Source: Saprospiraceae bacterium
GTDB taxonomy: Bacteria; Bacteroidota; Bacteroidia; Chitinophagales; Saprospiraceae
Length of the DNA stretch: 41,952 bases
Reading direction: 5' to 3'
NCBI GenBank assembly: GCA_018057925.1
Contig: JAGPCT010000031.1
Coordinates: 1 to 41,952, forward strand
Shown here: positions 15,488-24,579 of the stretch, piece by piece
Position numbering within the stretch: the stretch's first letter is position 1
How the letters are laid out: every line of letters begins with the position of its first letter
Notes under the pieces: model-generated
Seen by the model: only the letters and a program-made list of their open reading frames with translations
What the model was told of the DNA's origin: nothing
Databases searched by the model: none
Made by a program: the position numbers and the translations under genes

Positions 15488-18451
15488 TTACGGTTTCACA
15501 GGCTTAAAGTCACTTTCATCATAGCCATAAAGGTCTTTCAAAGAAAGGACTTTCACTGTCCCGTATTTTTTCAAATCATCCATTTTAATTTTGTCGGAGC
15601 TGCCCATGATGCCTATATTCCATTTTTGATTTTTAAAATGATCTGCATGGAATTTTTGAACATCACTCAGGCTCATTTTCTGTATATTGTTGTAAATATC
15701 CTTTCTAATATCATAGTTAAGGCCTTTGTTAAGGGCATTTTCGTAGGAAAATAAAATCCCACTTTTGTTAATTCGCTGAGTCTGAATCTCGGAAAGTATT
15801 GCATTTTTACTTAGGTCCCAGGATTTCTCCAACACGGGCATGTTGTCTAACAAGTTACGGATAGCCCCCATTGCATCATTAAACTTATCCGCTTGTGTGC
15901 CGACATAAAAAGTGGCGACAAAGTTTTTGTCTTTCTTAGCAGGAATACTGATGTTGCTATAAGCAGAGTATGCCAGAGCTCTCGACTCTCTAATATCTTG
16001 AAAGACAACAGAAGCCATTCCTCCACCGTAATATTCGTTAAAAGCACGTGCAACCGTCTCTAAGGCCGGATTATATACCTCTTCAGTACTTTTAAAATTA
16101 ATGTTGGCCTGTACCATGTCATAATTGACAAAATAAACTGCGTTTTCTGAAGTCTTGAGAGGATTAAAGGGTTTACCCATCGGTGTTTTGGCAAGAACCT
16201 TTGGCAATTTATGTGCCTTTCGGAGTGAAGCGTTCAATTGATCTAAAGGTCGTGCACCGCAGTACATAACCTTATGCTCAATAGAAGTAGAGGATTTTAT
16301 AAGAGCGATTAATTCTTCAGCCGTTATTTTCTTTAATTGGTCATTGGTAAGAATAGTATTAAAAGGGTTTTTAGCTCCATATTTCAAATAATTCTGGAGG
16401 CCCCCTGACATCATTACATCTTTGTTGATAAGATTATCCTGACGAGACTTTAGCAAATTATCTACCATAGTGGTCAAAATAGCTTTATCGGCTTTTGGAT
16501 TATTGATGAGGTCTTCCAAAATAGCCACACCCTTATCAAAATTTTCTTCCAAGCCACTGAGGTAAAAGTACATTTCCTCTTCGCCAACTTGAACGCCCCA
16601 GTTTAAACCAAGATTATACAATTGTTTGTTGATATCAGAATTGGACTTAGTCGTGGTGCCGATATATTGGAGATAATCCATTGCTAATTGTAACTTCGGA
16701 TTGCTTGTTGAGCCAAAATCAAACTTGTAATATAAATTAAACAATTGATTGATTGTATTAGGCACATACCATATAGGAACACCTTTAACGAGCGTTGACT
16801 TTACAACGTCTTTGTCAAAATCGAGAAATTTTGGTTGAATCGGTGTCGTTGTCATTGCCATCATACTCTTTAAGAAATCAGATTGGGCATCCCTATTGAG
16901 TTCGACCGGGTGAATTTCAGGCTTCACAACTTTGGGAACTTCATTGCTACCCGTTTTTTTATAAATAACCGTATAATTATTTTGAAAATAGGTGGCAGCA
17001 AAGCGCATTATATCTTCTTTAGACACTTTGGCCATGGCATTCATATCGTTGAGATAATCTACCCAGGGTCGTCCAATTACGAAGGATTCGTGAAGGAGGA
17101 AGGCGGTGTTGGATGCTTTCTCTGTCTGTTGGATTAGAGCCAATTTCATATTATTGACCGTTCCGCTAATAAGAGAAGTATCAAAGTCTCCTCTTTTTAA
17201 TTTGCTAATTTGTTCTAAGAAAAGGTCTTTGACCTGATCGAGCGTCTGCCCATCTTTAGGTCTGCCTTGCAACCAGCATACACCATGGTCTTTGAGCAAA
17301 TAGGTAAATGCATATCCTTCCAATACTTTTTGGTTATTGACTAAATTTTGATCAATCAATCCACTTTTACCATTGTATAATATGGCTGAAATTAGATTAG
17401 CAACAACAGCATTGGAGTCTAAGGCACTAGGCATTCTATAACCAATAGCAACTTTTTCTTCATCCGGTGTGTATAAGGTAATATTGGTCACAGAGTCAAT
17501 CGGGCTTTCAGCCTGAAAGGTAAATATTGGCGCATTCTTAGCCGGCATATCACCAAAATACTTATCTACGAGGGCTATGGTCTCATCCGGATCAAGGTCA
17601 CCGGCGAGAATAATCGCCATATTACCAGCAACATAGTTTTGTTGGTAATACTTTCTAATTTCTTTCAAGGATGGGTTTTTGAGGTGTTCAATTGTACCTA
17701 TGGTGGTTTGAGTGCCATAGGGGTGATTTTTAAATAGAGAACCAAACATCGCTTCAAAAATCTTGTTATCCCCATTGTCTAATGAGATATTTTTTTCTTC
17801 ATAAACTGCTTCTAACTCGGTATGAAATAGACGTAAAACGGGATTTCTAAACCTTTCTTTTTGAATTTTCAGAAATTTTTCAAGGTTATTAGATGGAAAG
17901 TTTTCCATATAGGTAGTGTTTTCGAAGCTCGTGAAGGCGTTGGTCATGCGCGACCCCACGTCTGCCATCATTTTATCATATTCATTGGCAATGGCATATC
18001 GGGAAGCCACATTGCTTATACTGTCGATGCGATGATATATCGACTTGCGGCTATTTTCGTCAGTTGTCTGACCATACAGCTCATATAATCCATCAATTTT
18101 ATCCAGTTCTACCTTTTCTTTGGCGTAGTCCATTGTGCCGAACTTATCTGTTCCTTTGAAGAGCATGTGTTCTAAATAGTGGGCCAAACCGGTATGGTCT
18201 GCCGGATCATTTTTAGACCCTGCTTTTACAGCGAAGAGAGCCATGATTTGGGGCTCGAGATGGTTTTCAGCCAGAATAACAGTAAGTCCATTATTTAACT
18301 TATATACTCTAGCTTTAGCAGGATCACCATATACTTCGGTAAATTTATACTTATGGTCGGGTGAAGTCCTCATAAAGGCCATATAGCCATTTTTTTGAGC
18401 CATCATTCCGGAAGAAATGAGGATGCAAAGAAGTAAAAGTTTTAGACGCAT
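15488..18451 (-). CDS. Secreted M16-family zinc metallopeptidase (insulinase/pitrilysin type)
   Basis: A 987-aa peptidase with signal peptide 1-18 (LLLLCILISSGMMAQ). The N-terminal half carries the inverted zinc motif HXXEH as His91-Tyr-Leu-Glu94-His95, and the distal Glu in ELEAVYEEKN at about 210-219. A second M16 pair (about 515-960) lacks the zinc motif, as usual for the non-catalytic half; the conserved Arg-Ala-Leu-Ala-Tyr segment (SRALAYSAYS) is present. The full two-half polypeptide is of pitrilysin size. It probably degrades peptides in the periplasm or at the surface. It is transcribed alone and diverges from the sugar permease. Confidence 0.92.
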   Translation of the reverse strand: MRLKLLLLCILISSGMMAQKNGYMAFMRTSPDHKYKFTEVYGDPAKARVYKLNNGLTVILAENHLEPQIMALFAVKAGSKNDPADHTGLAHYLEHMLFKGTDKFGTMDYAKEKVELDKIDGLYELYGQTTDENSRKSIYHRIDSISNVASRYAIANEYDKMMADVGSRMTNAFTSFENTTYMENFPSNNLEKFLKIQKERFRNPVLRLFHTELEAVYEEKNISLDNGDNKIFEAMFGSLFKNHPYGTQTTIGTIEHLKNPSLKEIRKYYQQNYVAGNMAIILAGDLDPDETIALVDKYFGDMPAKNAPIFTFQAESPIDSVTNITLYTPDEEKVAIGYRMPSALDSNAVVANLISAILYNGKSGLIDQNLVNNQKVLEGYAFTYLLKDHGVCWLQGRPKDGQTLDQVKDLFLEQISKLKRGDFDTSLISGTVNNMKLALIQQTEKASNTAFLLHESFVIGRPWVDYLNDMNAMAKVSKEDIMRFAATYFQNNYTVIYKKTGSNEVPKVVKPEIHPVELNRDAQSDFLKSMMAMTTTPIQPKFLDFDKDVVKSTLVKGVPIWYVPNTINQLFNLYYKFDFGSTSNPKLQLAMDYLQYIGTTTKSNSDINKQLYNLGLNWGVQVGEEEMYFYLSGLEENFDKGVAILEDLINNPKADKAILTTMVDNLLKSRQDNLINKDVMMSGGLQNYLKYGAKNPFNTILTNDQLKKITAEELIALIKSSTSIEHKVMYCGARPLDQLNASLRKAHKLPKVLAKTPMGKPFNPLKTSENAVYFVNYDMVQANINFKSTEEVYNPALETVARAFNEYYGGGMASVVFQDIRESRALAYSAYSNISIPAKKDKNFVATFYVGTQADKFNDAMGAIRNLLDNMPVLEKSWDLSKNAILSEIQTQRINKSGILFSYENALNKGLNYDIRKDIYNNIQKMSLSDVQKFHADHFKNQKWNIGIMGSSDKIKMDDLKKYGTVKVLSLKDLYGYDESDFKPVKP

Positions 18452-18979
18452 TCTAATTAAATTTTATTTATAATTAACGACATTCTATCAGAATAAGTAT
18501 CGTGTAATCATCCATACTCAAACATATATAGAAATTTTTATCAAATGTAAGGTAAGTTTTGGTTTCAAAAGGAAAGAATGACCCGGAGATTGTCTTAAAT
18601 TTTATAGAAGGAGAGACTTTCCAAAAAAGTGTGACAACCCTAATTCAAATTATAGGCAAAATATTGTCTTTAATATGAATTCAGGTTCAACAAATATTTT
18701 ACATCATTCGGAATTTATAGGTTTTTAAAAATACATTATTTCTGCCATGGATGCTCCCCAATCAATTGGCATTTGCCTATTGTGAGATGAGGATTTAAAA
18801 ATAAATTTTAAAAACGATAATCCCTTCACAACAGTGAATATATCAATGAATCATTTACCGGACGTCGTAACTTTTTCAAATATTTTTTACAGATAAAATA
18901 TGATAATGTCTGTTTGATATCAATTTTTTTATCTTAGCAGTGAAAAAATAGCATAACATTAATATTCAGTTAATAAGAA
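18452..18979. other. Divergent intergenic region between M16 peptidase and sugar permease
   Basis: About 530 bases without a supportable gene. It must hold the promoters of both divergent genes. At 18636-18687 there is a short repeat with ends AACCCTAATTC and TGAATTCAGGTT and the internal 20-base word AGGCAAAATATTGTCTTTAA, which recurs exactly at 26853-26872. A -7-like TATCTTAG occurs at 18930 upstream of the permease. Confidence 0.5.
18636..18687. repeat. Short repeat with AACCC...GGTT ends (mini form)
   Basis: About 52 bp. The ends resemble the terminal inverted repeats of the 150-bp family (AACCC-AATTC and GAATTCAGGTT), but the interior is only the AT-rich word AGGCAAAATATTGTCTTTAA. A second occurrence is at 26833-26872 after ftcD. 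It could be an internally deleted relative of the large element. Confidence 0.55.
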
Positions 18980-20446
18980 ATGAGTAATACAAGCCAAGTA
19001 AGCCAAAGTTCCGGAACCATCTGGTCACAATTTTTGACCCTTATCATCGTCTTTTTTTTCTGGGGCTTTGTAGCGGCCAGTAATGATATTCTGATACCGG
19101 TATTTAAGGAAAATCTTCACCTGACGCAGACGCAAAGCCAATTAGTAGCATTTGCATTTTATATCGCATATACGGTGGGTTCGTTGATTTACTATTCAAT
19201 TAGCAAGTCACGGGGCGAAGATATCCTAAATAAGATAGGCTACAAAAATGGCATAGCTCTTGGATTGATTATCTCTGCATTGGGTACCTTGATATTCATA
19301 CCGGCTGCCAATACACATTCTTTTCCTTTATTTATTGTTGGTCTGTTCATTGTTGGACTGGGATTTTCTCTGCAACAAACTGCTGCCAACCCGCTTGCTA
19401 TCATTATGGGCGACCCAAAGTCGGGTTCACAGAGGCTCAGTATGGCAGGAGGTGTAAATAACTTTGGAACGACAATAGGTCCGCTTTTAGTCAACTTCGC
19501 TATATTTGGTTCAGTGACAGCGGTAGCATCAAAGGCTGATATCACGAGTATCAAAATCCCATATTTAATCTTGGGTGCAGCATTTATTTTGGTCGCAATA
19601 CTTATAAAGTTTTCGACTGTTCCCAATAAGATTGACTTGGATGCTATGGCCGAAGAGGAAGCAGGAGATCAAAAGTCAATGGTAGAGCACCATAGTAGCC
19701 CAATGAAGTATCCACAATTGGCATTGGGTATGATTGCAATATTTTTATATGTAGGAGTTGAAGTATCCACCGCATCCAATCTACCTGAATTTATAAAGCA
19801 ACATATACCGGGTCCTGATGGTGGTGTCTTTCCGACAGACCGGATTGCTCCTTACATTTCATTGTTTTGGGCAAGTTTGATGATGGGACGATGGACAGCA
19901 GCCAGTGAAGCATTTGATATTTCTATGGGAGCGAAGAAAATGATGCGGTTTGTCATGCCATATATCGCTTTTTTAGTATTTTTATTAGTCAACAAAATTG
20001 CACATCATGATATTACGCCATTTTACTTTTATTTTATTGTTGTGGCGGTAATGATAGCCGGTAATATATTGAGTAAAGGAAGTCCGGCAAAGCAGTTGAT
20101 GATATATAGTGTATTAGGTGTTGTTGCTATAGCTATCGGTATGTTATTCGATGGATGGATAAGCGTATTTTCATTTATATCGGTCGGATTATTCTGTTCT
20201 ACTTTATGGCCTTGTATATTTACATTAGCCATAGCGGGATTAGGCAAACATACCAATGAAGGGTCGAGCCTTTTGATTATGATGATTATGGGAGGTGCCT
20301 TCGTAAGCTTATTCCAAGGCTTTTTGGCTGATCATGTCACCGGCATCCAATATTCTTATATTGCAGGAATTCTATGTTTTACTTATTTGATATATTATGC
20401 CATCCAGTCAAAGAAAATTCTAAAAAAGCAAGGAATTAATTTTTAG
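18980..20446 (+). CDS. Sugar:proton symporter, FHS/FucP-type major facilitator
   Basis: A 488-aa membrane protein with about 12 hydrophobic segments. The start of the first helix (FFFWGFVAASNDILIPVFK) and GLGFSLQQTAANPLAIIMG at about 128-146 match the fucose/galactose/glucose permease group of the FHS family. Such carriers import hexoses with protons. A longer central loop (about 215-240) is charged. The ROK sugar kinase follows directly, so the pair probably imports and phosphorylates the same sugar, likely glucose or a related hexose (inference). Confidence 0.9.
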   Translation: MSNTSQVSQSSGTIWSQFLTLIIVFFFWGFVAASNDILIPVFKENLHLTQTQSQLVAFAFYIAYTVGSLIYYSISKSRGEDILNKIGYKNGIALGLIISALGTLIFIPAANTHSFPLFIVGLFIVGLGFSLQQTAANPLAIIMGDPKSGSQRLSMAGGVNNFGTTIGPLLVNFAIFGSVTAVASKADITSIKIPYLILGAAFILVAILIKFSTVPNKIDLDAMAEEEAGDQKSMVEHHSSPMKYPQLALGMIAIFLYVGVEVSTASNLPEFIKQHIPGPDGGVFPTDRIAPYISLFWASLMMGRWTAASEAFDISMGAKKMMRFVMPYIAFLVFLLVNKIAHHDITPFYFYFIVVAVMIAGNILSKGSPAKQLMIYSVLGVVAIAIGMLFDGWISVFSFISVGLFCSTLWPCIFTLAIAGLGKHTNEGSSLLIMMIMGGAFVSLFQGFLADHVTGIQYSYIAGILCFTYLIYYAIQSKKILKKQGINF

Positions 20447-20474
20447 AAACAAAGAATTAGAAAAAGTGAGTGTT

Positions 20475-21446
20475 ATGCATGAAGAAGATCTGGCTATCGG
20501 CATAGATTTAGGTGGAACAAATACTGATTTCGGTATCGTTGACCGTACTGGAAAGGTGCTTTGGCGGGGTGGAATAAAAACAAAAAATCACAAAGAAATA
20601 TCTTCTTACTTAGAGGAATTGTTTCTTGCCATGTTACCCATTATCGAACACGCAGGTGGTGTAATGCGTATAAAAGGTATAGGTGTCGGAGCTCCCAATG
20701 GCAACTTTTACAAGGGGACAATAGAACATGCTCCCAACCTGGCATGGAAGGGCGTTATACCTATGGCACAATTGATGGAAGAAAAATTCGGATTAGAGGT
20801 CGTCCTTACCAATGATGCTAATGCCGCCGCTATCGGTGAAATGGTATATGGTGCAGCTCGCAATATGAAGGACTTCATCTTGATTACATTGGGTACGGGT
20901 GTAGGAAGCGGGATTGTAGCCAATGGCAAGTTGATATACGGGCATGACGGCTTTGCCGGTGAACTGGGGCATACGATGATAATACCGGATGGGCGCTATC
21001 ATCCCGGAACAGGCCTGTATGGCAGCTTGGAGATGTATGCAAGTGCAACCGGTCTAACGAAAACAGCCATTGAGATGTTACAAAAATCGAGTGCCGGATC
21101 ATCCCTTTTACACAATTATACCGAAGATGAAATAACCAGCAAACTCGTATATGAATGCGCCATGAAAGGCGATACTCTTTCAAAAGAAGTGTATGCATAT
21201 ACGGGAAAAATTTTGGGAATGGCTTTGGCTAACTTTGCCATGGCTACTTCGCCTGAAGCTATCATCCTCTTTGGCGGACTGTGCAAAGCAGGCAGTATGA
21301 TATTTGATCCGGTAAAAGTATCCTTTGAAAATCATCTATTACCGCTCTTTAGGAATAAAATAAAAATAATTCCTAGCGAATTAACCGATGACGATGCCGC
21401 CATTCTGGGGGCCAGTTCACTGGTATGGGACAAAGAAAAAAGTTAA
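20475..21446 (+). CDS. ROK-family sugar kinase (glucokinase-like)
   Basis: A 323-aa kinase with the N-terminal phosphate loop GIDLGGTNTDFGIV and the sugar-binding VLTNDANAAAIGEMVYGAA; the Asp of NDANAA is the catalytic base. The ROK segment GELGHTMIIP is present with its His, but the cysteine cluster that binds zinc in many ROK proteins is replaced by PGTGLYGSLE. The protein would phosphorylate hexose in the cytosol, using sugar brought in by the permease gene 28 bases upstream. I chose ATG 20475; GTG at 20466 would add three residues. Confidence 0.87.
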   Translation: MHEEDLAIGIDLGGTNTDFGIVDRTGKVLWRGGIKTKNHKEISSYLEELFLAMLPIIEHAGGVMRIKGIGVGAPNGNFYKGTIEHAPNLAWKGVIPMAQLMEEKFGLEVVLTNDANAAAIGEMVYGAARNMKDFILITLGTGVGSGIVANGKLIYGHDGFAGELGHTMIIPDGRYHPGTGLYGSLEMYASATGLTKTAIEMLQKSSAGSSLLHNYTEDEITSKLVYECAMKGDTLSKEVYAYTGKILGMALANFAMATSPEAIILFGGLCKAGSMIFDPVKVSFENHLLPLFRNKIKIIPSELTDDDAAILGASSLVWDKEKS

Positions 21447-21660
21447 ACAACTGACTGTTTCTATATGAGAACAAGTCGGCGTTAACCTGTTTGTGCGCCT
21501 CTTTACCCATCATTTCGTAAGAAAAATATCGATCGGTTTTATAATAAACCGAACTTTTTTATTTTTACAATTCGAATAACTTCCTATTCCGATTTATAAG
21601 AAGTGACTATTTGGTATAAATTTATTACTTTCGCAATTTATAAGTTGAAGGGAGGATATA

Positions 21661-21725
21661 AACTCGAATTCAGCAATCGAGGTTTTCTGAAACCGAAAAG
21701 TGTTGAATATACAGGAAGTCCCTTA
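21661..21725 (+). repeat. Partial 150-bp repeat, copy H (left end only)
   Basis: AACTCGAATTCAGCAATCGA followed by a GGTTT/AAACC hairpin and GTGTTGA corresponds to the left terminal repeat and hairpin 1 of copy A; the rest is missing. It lies 27 bases upstream of the dnaN start. The remaining gap between the ROK kinase and dnaN (about 300 bases) shows only AT-rich DNA. Confidence 0.6.
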
Positions 21726-21752
21726 TAGTTATTAATTTAATAAAGAATATAT

Positions 21753-22877
21753 ATGAATCTGAGAATTTCGTCCGGAGAGTTATATAAAATGCTACAGATT
21801 AGTCAAAATGCAATAAGCGCTAAACCGCCTTATCCCATTTTAGCTGATTTTTTATTTCATGTAGAAGGTAGCAAATTGACTATTACAGCCAGTGATCTGG
21901 AGTTTACAATCATATCGGAGACAGATATTACTCCGGGAGACGAAGGGAGTTTTGCCTTTCCTTCAGAGATCTTAGTCAATACATTGCGCGAGATGCCGGA
22001 ACAACCGATTGAGTTGATTCACGAAGAAGATACCCATGGATTAACCATGAACTCTTCTTATGGTACCTATAGGTCGAGTAGCAACGACGTTGAAGACTAT
22101 CCCAAAATACCGGAATTGGAATATGAAACAAAGGTAACTTTACCGGGAGGTCGTTTTTTAAAAGCATTAACTACATGTTCTTTTGCGGCAGCTACAGATG
22201 AGATGAAGGCCAATATGCTGGGGATATCCGTTGCCTTCCAGTCCGATGCTATTGAAGTGGCTGCAACAGATGCTCACAAAATGGTCAAATACACATTGTT
22301 TTACAACAATGAAGGAATCGAAGCCAACTTCGTCTTACCCAAGAAAGTGATTACAATTTTAAAGCACACTATCACAGATGAAGATAATTTGACAGTAAGT
22401 TTTAACAAGAATCATGCTCTATTTGAATACAAAAATTTCAAAATCTATTGCAAACTAATTATACTGCCTTTCCCTAATTACAATGGAGTTATTCCTCTTA
22501 ATAATGACAAGGAGATCATAGTCAATCGCCAAGAATGGTTGCGCTCACTCAAGCGAATTACTCTTTATGGAAACAAAACAACTTATCAGACGAGCTTTTA
22601 CATCGATAACAATGAAATAAAAATAGAGACTCTGGATCCTGACTTTTCCAATGAAGCCAGTGAAGTTATCAAGTGTCAATATGTAGGAGAGCCATTAGAC
22701 CTATCCTATAATGCTAAATTTCTAATCGATTCTCTTTCTAATTTAGAAACAGAAGAAGTCCGTCTTTCAGTATCTAATGCGGGGCGAGCAGCCATCCTGA
22801 CACCTAAGGAGAATGAAGTGGGTGAAAATATTTTGATGCTCGTTATGCCTGTCAGGATGCGCAAAGCATCCGTGTAG
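21753..22877 (+). CDS. dnaN: DNA polymerase III sliding clamp, beta subunit
   Basis: A 374-aa protein, the usual size of the beta clamp, which forms a ring dimer around DNA and tethers polymerase III. The three-domain pattern is visible: MNLRISSGELYKMLQISQNAI at the start, SYGTYRSSSNDVEDYPKIP near 90-110, TDAHKMVKY near 175, and the C-terminal hydrophobic-pocket segment ending LMLVMPVRM. It is not beside dnaA here; nadD follows after 5 bases, so the two are probably co-transcribed. A partial repeat element stands just upstream. Confidence 0.95.
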   Translation: MNLRISSGELYKMLQISQNAISAKPPYPILADFLFHVEGSKLTITASDLEFTIISETDITPGDEGSFAFPSEILVNTLREMPEQPIELIHEEDTHGLTMNSSYGTYRSSSNDVEDYPKIPELEYETKVTLPGGRFLKALTTCSFAAATDEMKANMLGISVAFQSDAIEVAATDAHKMVKYTLFYNNEGIEANFVLPKKVITILKHTITDEDNLTVSFNKNHALFEYKNFKIYCKLIILPFPNYNGVIPLNNDKEIIVNRQEWLRSLKRITLYGNKTTYQTSFYIDNNEIKIETLDPDFSNEASEVIKCQYVGEPLDLSYNAKFLIDSLSNLETEEVRLSVSNAGRAAILTPKENEVGENILMLVMPVRMRKASV

Positions 22878-22882
22878 TACAG

Positions 22883-23461
22883 ATGAATCAACGCATTGGT
22901 TTGTTTTTTGGCTCATTTAATCCGATTCATATTGGGCACATGATTATTGCCAACCACATGGCGAATGAAACGGCATTGGATCAAGTATGGTTGGTCGTAT
23001 CTCCACATAATCCATTTAAAAATCGCAATAATCTGGCAGATGATCGGCTAAGGTATCATCTGGCATATTTGGCTATAGGTGACAATCCAAAGATAGGAGT
23101 GAGCGACATAGAGTTTGCCCTCCCCAAGCCTTCTTATACCATCGATACATTAGCTTACCTTCATGAAAAATATCCTCATAAAGAGTTTTCACTAATCATG
23201 GGTGGCGATAATCTATTGACTTTAAATAAATGGAAAAATAGCGACCTCCTGATAAATCGGTATAAGATATATGTATATAAGCGTCCCGGCTATGATACGG
23301 ATACCATTTTACATCATCCCAATATTGAGATAGTCGAAGCTCCATTGCTTGATATTTCGGCGACATATATCCGGGATTTGCTCAAATCCGGCAAATCGGT
23401 TCGATATTTATTGCCAGATGACGTTCGGTTAGAGCTTGAAAAAACCAATCCTTATAGGTAG
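22883..23461 (+). CDS. nadD: Nicotinate-nucleotide adenylyltransferase
   Basis: A 192-aa nucleotidyltransferase making nicotinate adenine dinucleotide from NaMN and ATP in NAD biosynthesis. The ATP-binding GLFFGSFNPIHIGHMIIA contains the T/HxGH motif (HIGH at about 17-20), and the C-terminal ISATYIRDLLKSGKSVRYLLPD carries the second ATP motif (ISxTxIR). LVVSPHNPFK and MGGDNL are typical of NadD. Length is normal. It starts 5 bases after dnaN. Confidence 0.95.
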   Translation: MNQRIGLFFGSFNPIHIGHMIIANHMANETALDQVWLVVSPHNPFKNRNNLADDRLRYHLAYLAIGDNPKIGVSDIEFALPKPSYTIDTLAYLHEKYPHKEFSLIMGGDNLLTLNKWKNSDLLINRYKIYVYKRPGYDTDTILHHPNIEIVEAPLLDISATYIRDLLKSGKSVRYLLPDDVRLELEKTNPYR

Positions 23462-23471
23462 TCACCCCTTC

Positions 23472-23620
23472 CATCCACATTCCGTATTAGATAAAAGCAC
23501 TATCGACCAGAGACTCGCTATGAATGATTTTAGTAGATCACTGAATCGATTTGTACTTCTGAGCGTCTTCCCTAATCACCACTATACGTTATTTCAAAAC
23601 CTTTAATATGAATTCGGGTT
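23472..23620 (-). repeat. 150-bp branched palindromic repeat, copy G (diverged, inverted)
   Basis: It fills almost the whole gap between the convergent nadD and phenylalanine hydroxylase genes. Recognisable parts are CATTCCGTATTAGATAAA, GAATCGATTTGTAC, TTTCAAAACCTTTA and the end GAATTCGGGTT. Identity to copy A is modest, so it is an old copy. Confidence 0.6.
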
Positions 23621-23628
23621 ACCATTCC

Positions 23629-24381
23629 TTATACTCCACTTTGCACAACTCTTCTTTCAACACTTTCCAATGCTTTTTCGATTTCTCCCGCAGATTGAAT
23701 CAAATGTTCATAAGAGTCGATGACAAAATACACCGGTTGGACGATATCGGTACGATAAGGCAAGTGGATCATATCGGCGATATCAAAGGCCACTTTCCGG
23801 GGCTTGTCACCAATGGAATGAACTATCTCGCTCACCGAGGACATAATACCTGCACCAAATGCTTTAATCTTACCATCTTCAGCAATCATGCCAAATTCTA
23901 TGGTGTACCAATAAACTCTTGACAACAGATCGATGATGGTGGAGTCGTCGATAAATCGAAGTGCTATTCTACCAAGAGAAGCCATAAAATCCGCATAATC
24001 CGGATGCGTCAATAATGGAATATGCCCAAATACATCGTGAAACATATCCGGCTCTTCAATGTAATCCAACTCCTCCATACTACGAAGCCAGCACGTCGCC
24101 GGAAAGACTCTTTCTGCCAAGAGTGAAAAAAATATTTCATTAGGGACTAATTCCTTAGCAACTACCAATCTCCAGCCTGTACGAGGCATTAAAACAGCAT
24201 TTACTTCCTTAAAATCCGGTATTTTGTCCTCGTTAAATCCGATGATGTCCAAGGCATCCAAATAGTGTCCACAAGCGTGTTCTCGCAGATTATTCATCTG
24301 ACGTTGAAAGAGCTTCTTCCATACTGCAAAATCTTCGGGTGTGTAGTTTTCATAAATCTGTTCAATCGGTTTATTACGCAT
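23629..24381 (-). CDS. phhA: Phenylalanine 4-monooxygenase
   Basis: A 250-aa pterin-dependent aromatic amino acid hydroxylase converting phenylalanine to tyrosine. It consists only of the catalytic domain, as in other bacterial forms. The iron ligands are visible: His115 and His120 in MFHDVFGHIPLLTHPDY and Glu162 in YWYTIEFGM. The Thr/Pro-rich pterin region LMPRTGWRLVVA lies at about 64-75. No ACT regulatory domain is present, so allosteric control by Phe as in mammals is unlikely. Control probably occurs at transcription: a 32-codon Tyr-rich leader frame and a terminator lie directly upstream. Confidence 0.95.
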   Translation of the reverse strand: MRNKPIEQIYENYTPEDFAVWKKLFQRQMNNLREHACGHYLDALDIIGFNEDKIPDFKEVNAVLMPRTGWRLVVAKELVPNEIFFSLLAERVFPATCWLRSMEELDYIEEPDMFHDVFGHIPLLTHPDYADFMASLGRIALRFIDDSTIIDLLSRVYWYTIEFGMIAEDGKIKAFGAGIMSSVSEIVHSIGDKPRKVAFDIADMIHLPYRTDIVQPVYFVIDSYEHLIQSAGEIEKALESVERRVVQSGV

Positions 24382-24401
24382 ACTGTCAAATTTGATAAAA
24401 T

Positions 24402-24434
24402 AAAAAAGCCCGATTCTTGATTCAGAACCGGGCT
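24402..24434 (-). terminator. Attenuator terminator upstream of phenylalanine hydroxylase
   Basis: On the minus strand AGCCCGGTTCT and AGAATCGGGCT form an 11-bp stem (one G-U) with a 6-base loop, followed by six T. It lies 31 bases after the leader stop codon and 20 bases before the hydroxylase ATG. The loop and inner 5' arm CTGAATC can instead pair with GATTCAG inside the leader frame (plus positions 24474-24480), giving a possible antiterminator. Confidence 0.85.
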
Positions 24435-24465
24435 ATATATCGTTTACTTTTATAAATACGAGGAG

Positions 24466-24564
24466 TTACACGTCTGAATCGGATTCAAAGATGTAATAAT
24501 AATAACCACCTTGAGTCATTAGATGGTTGTAATCAATATCCCCTATTTTTATTATATTTTTCAT
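24466..24564 (-). CDS. Tyr-rich leader peptide (32 aa) of the phenylalanine hydroxylase gene
   Basis: A 32-codon frame from ATG 24564 to TAA 24466. Its C-terminal part reads GGYYYYIFESDSDV: four consecutive Tyr codons (TAT TAT TAT TAC), then Ile and Phe; a fifth Tyr occurs at about residue 12. It is followed by an intrinsic terminator and then the gene for the enzyme that makes tyrosine. This is the layout of a transcription-attenuation leader: scarce Tyr-tRNA would stall the ribosome on the Tyr run, free the downstream segment to form an antiterminator and allow transcription of the hydroxylase. A perfect -7 box ends 7 bases before the ATG. An in-frame ATG at 24657 would give a 63-aa product, but the box position favours 24564. 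The peptide itself probably has no other function. Confidence 0.72.
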   Translation of the reverse strand: MKNIIKIGDIDYNHLMTQGGYYYYIFESDSDV

Positions 24565-24571
24565 TAGATTG

Positions 24572-24579
24572 CAAATATA
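24572..24579 (-). promoter_or_regulatory. Promoter -7 box of the leader/phenylalanine hydroxylase unit
   Basis: TATATTTG on the minus strand matches TAnnTTTG exactly. The leader ATG begins only 7 bases further on, so the transcript would be nearly leaderless. No clear TTTG -33 box is visible at the expected spacing. Confidence 0.5.

Noticed and set aside
18913-18937. TTTG...TATCTTAG as a full promoter of the sugar permease
   Set aside because: The spacing between the two boxes is about 13 bases, shorter than the roughly 19-20 expected, and the -7 box has a mismatch.
19240-19626. 128-codon minus-strand frame inside the sugar permease
   Set aside because: A shadow of the permease coding sequence, which has clear family motifs.
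23608-23922. 104-codon plus-strand frame opposite the phenylalanine hydroxylase gene
   Set aside because: It is antisense to a well-conserved enzyme with intact motifs; it has no features of its own.
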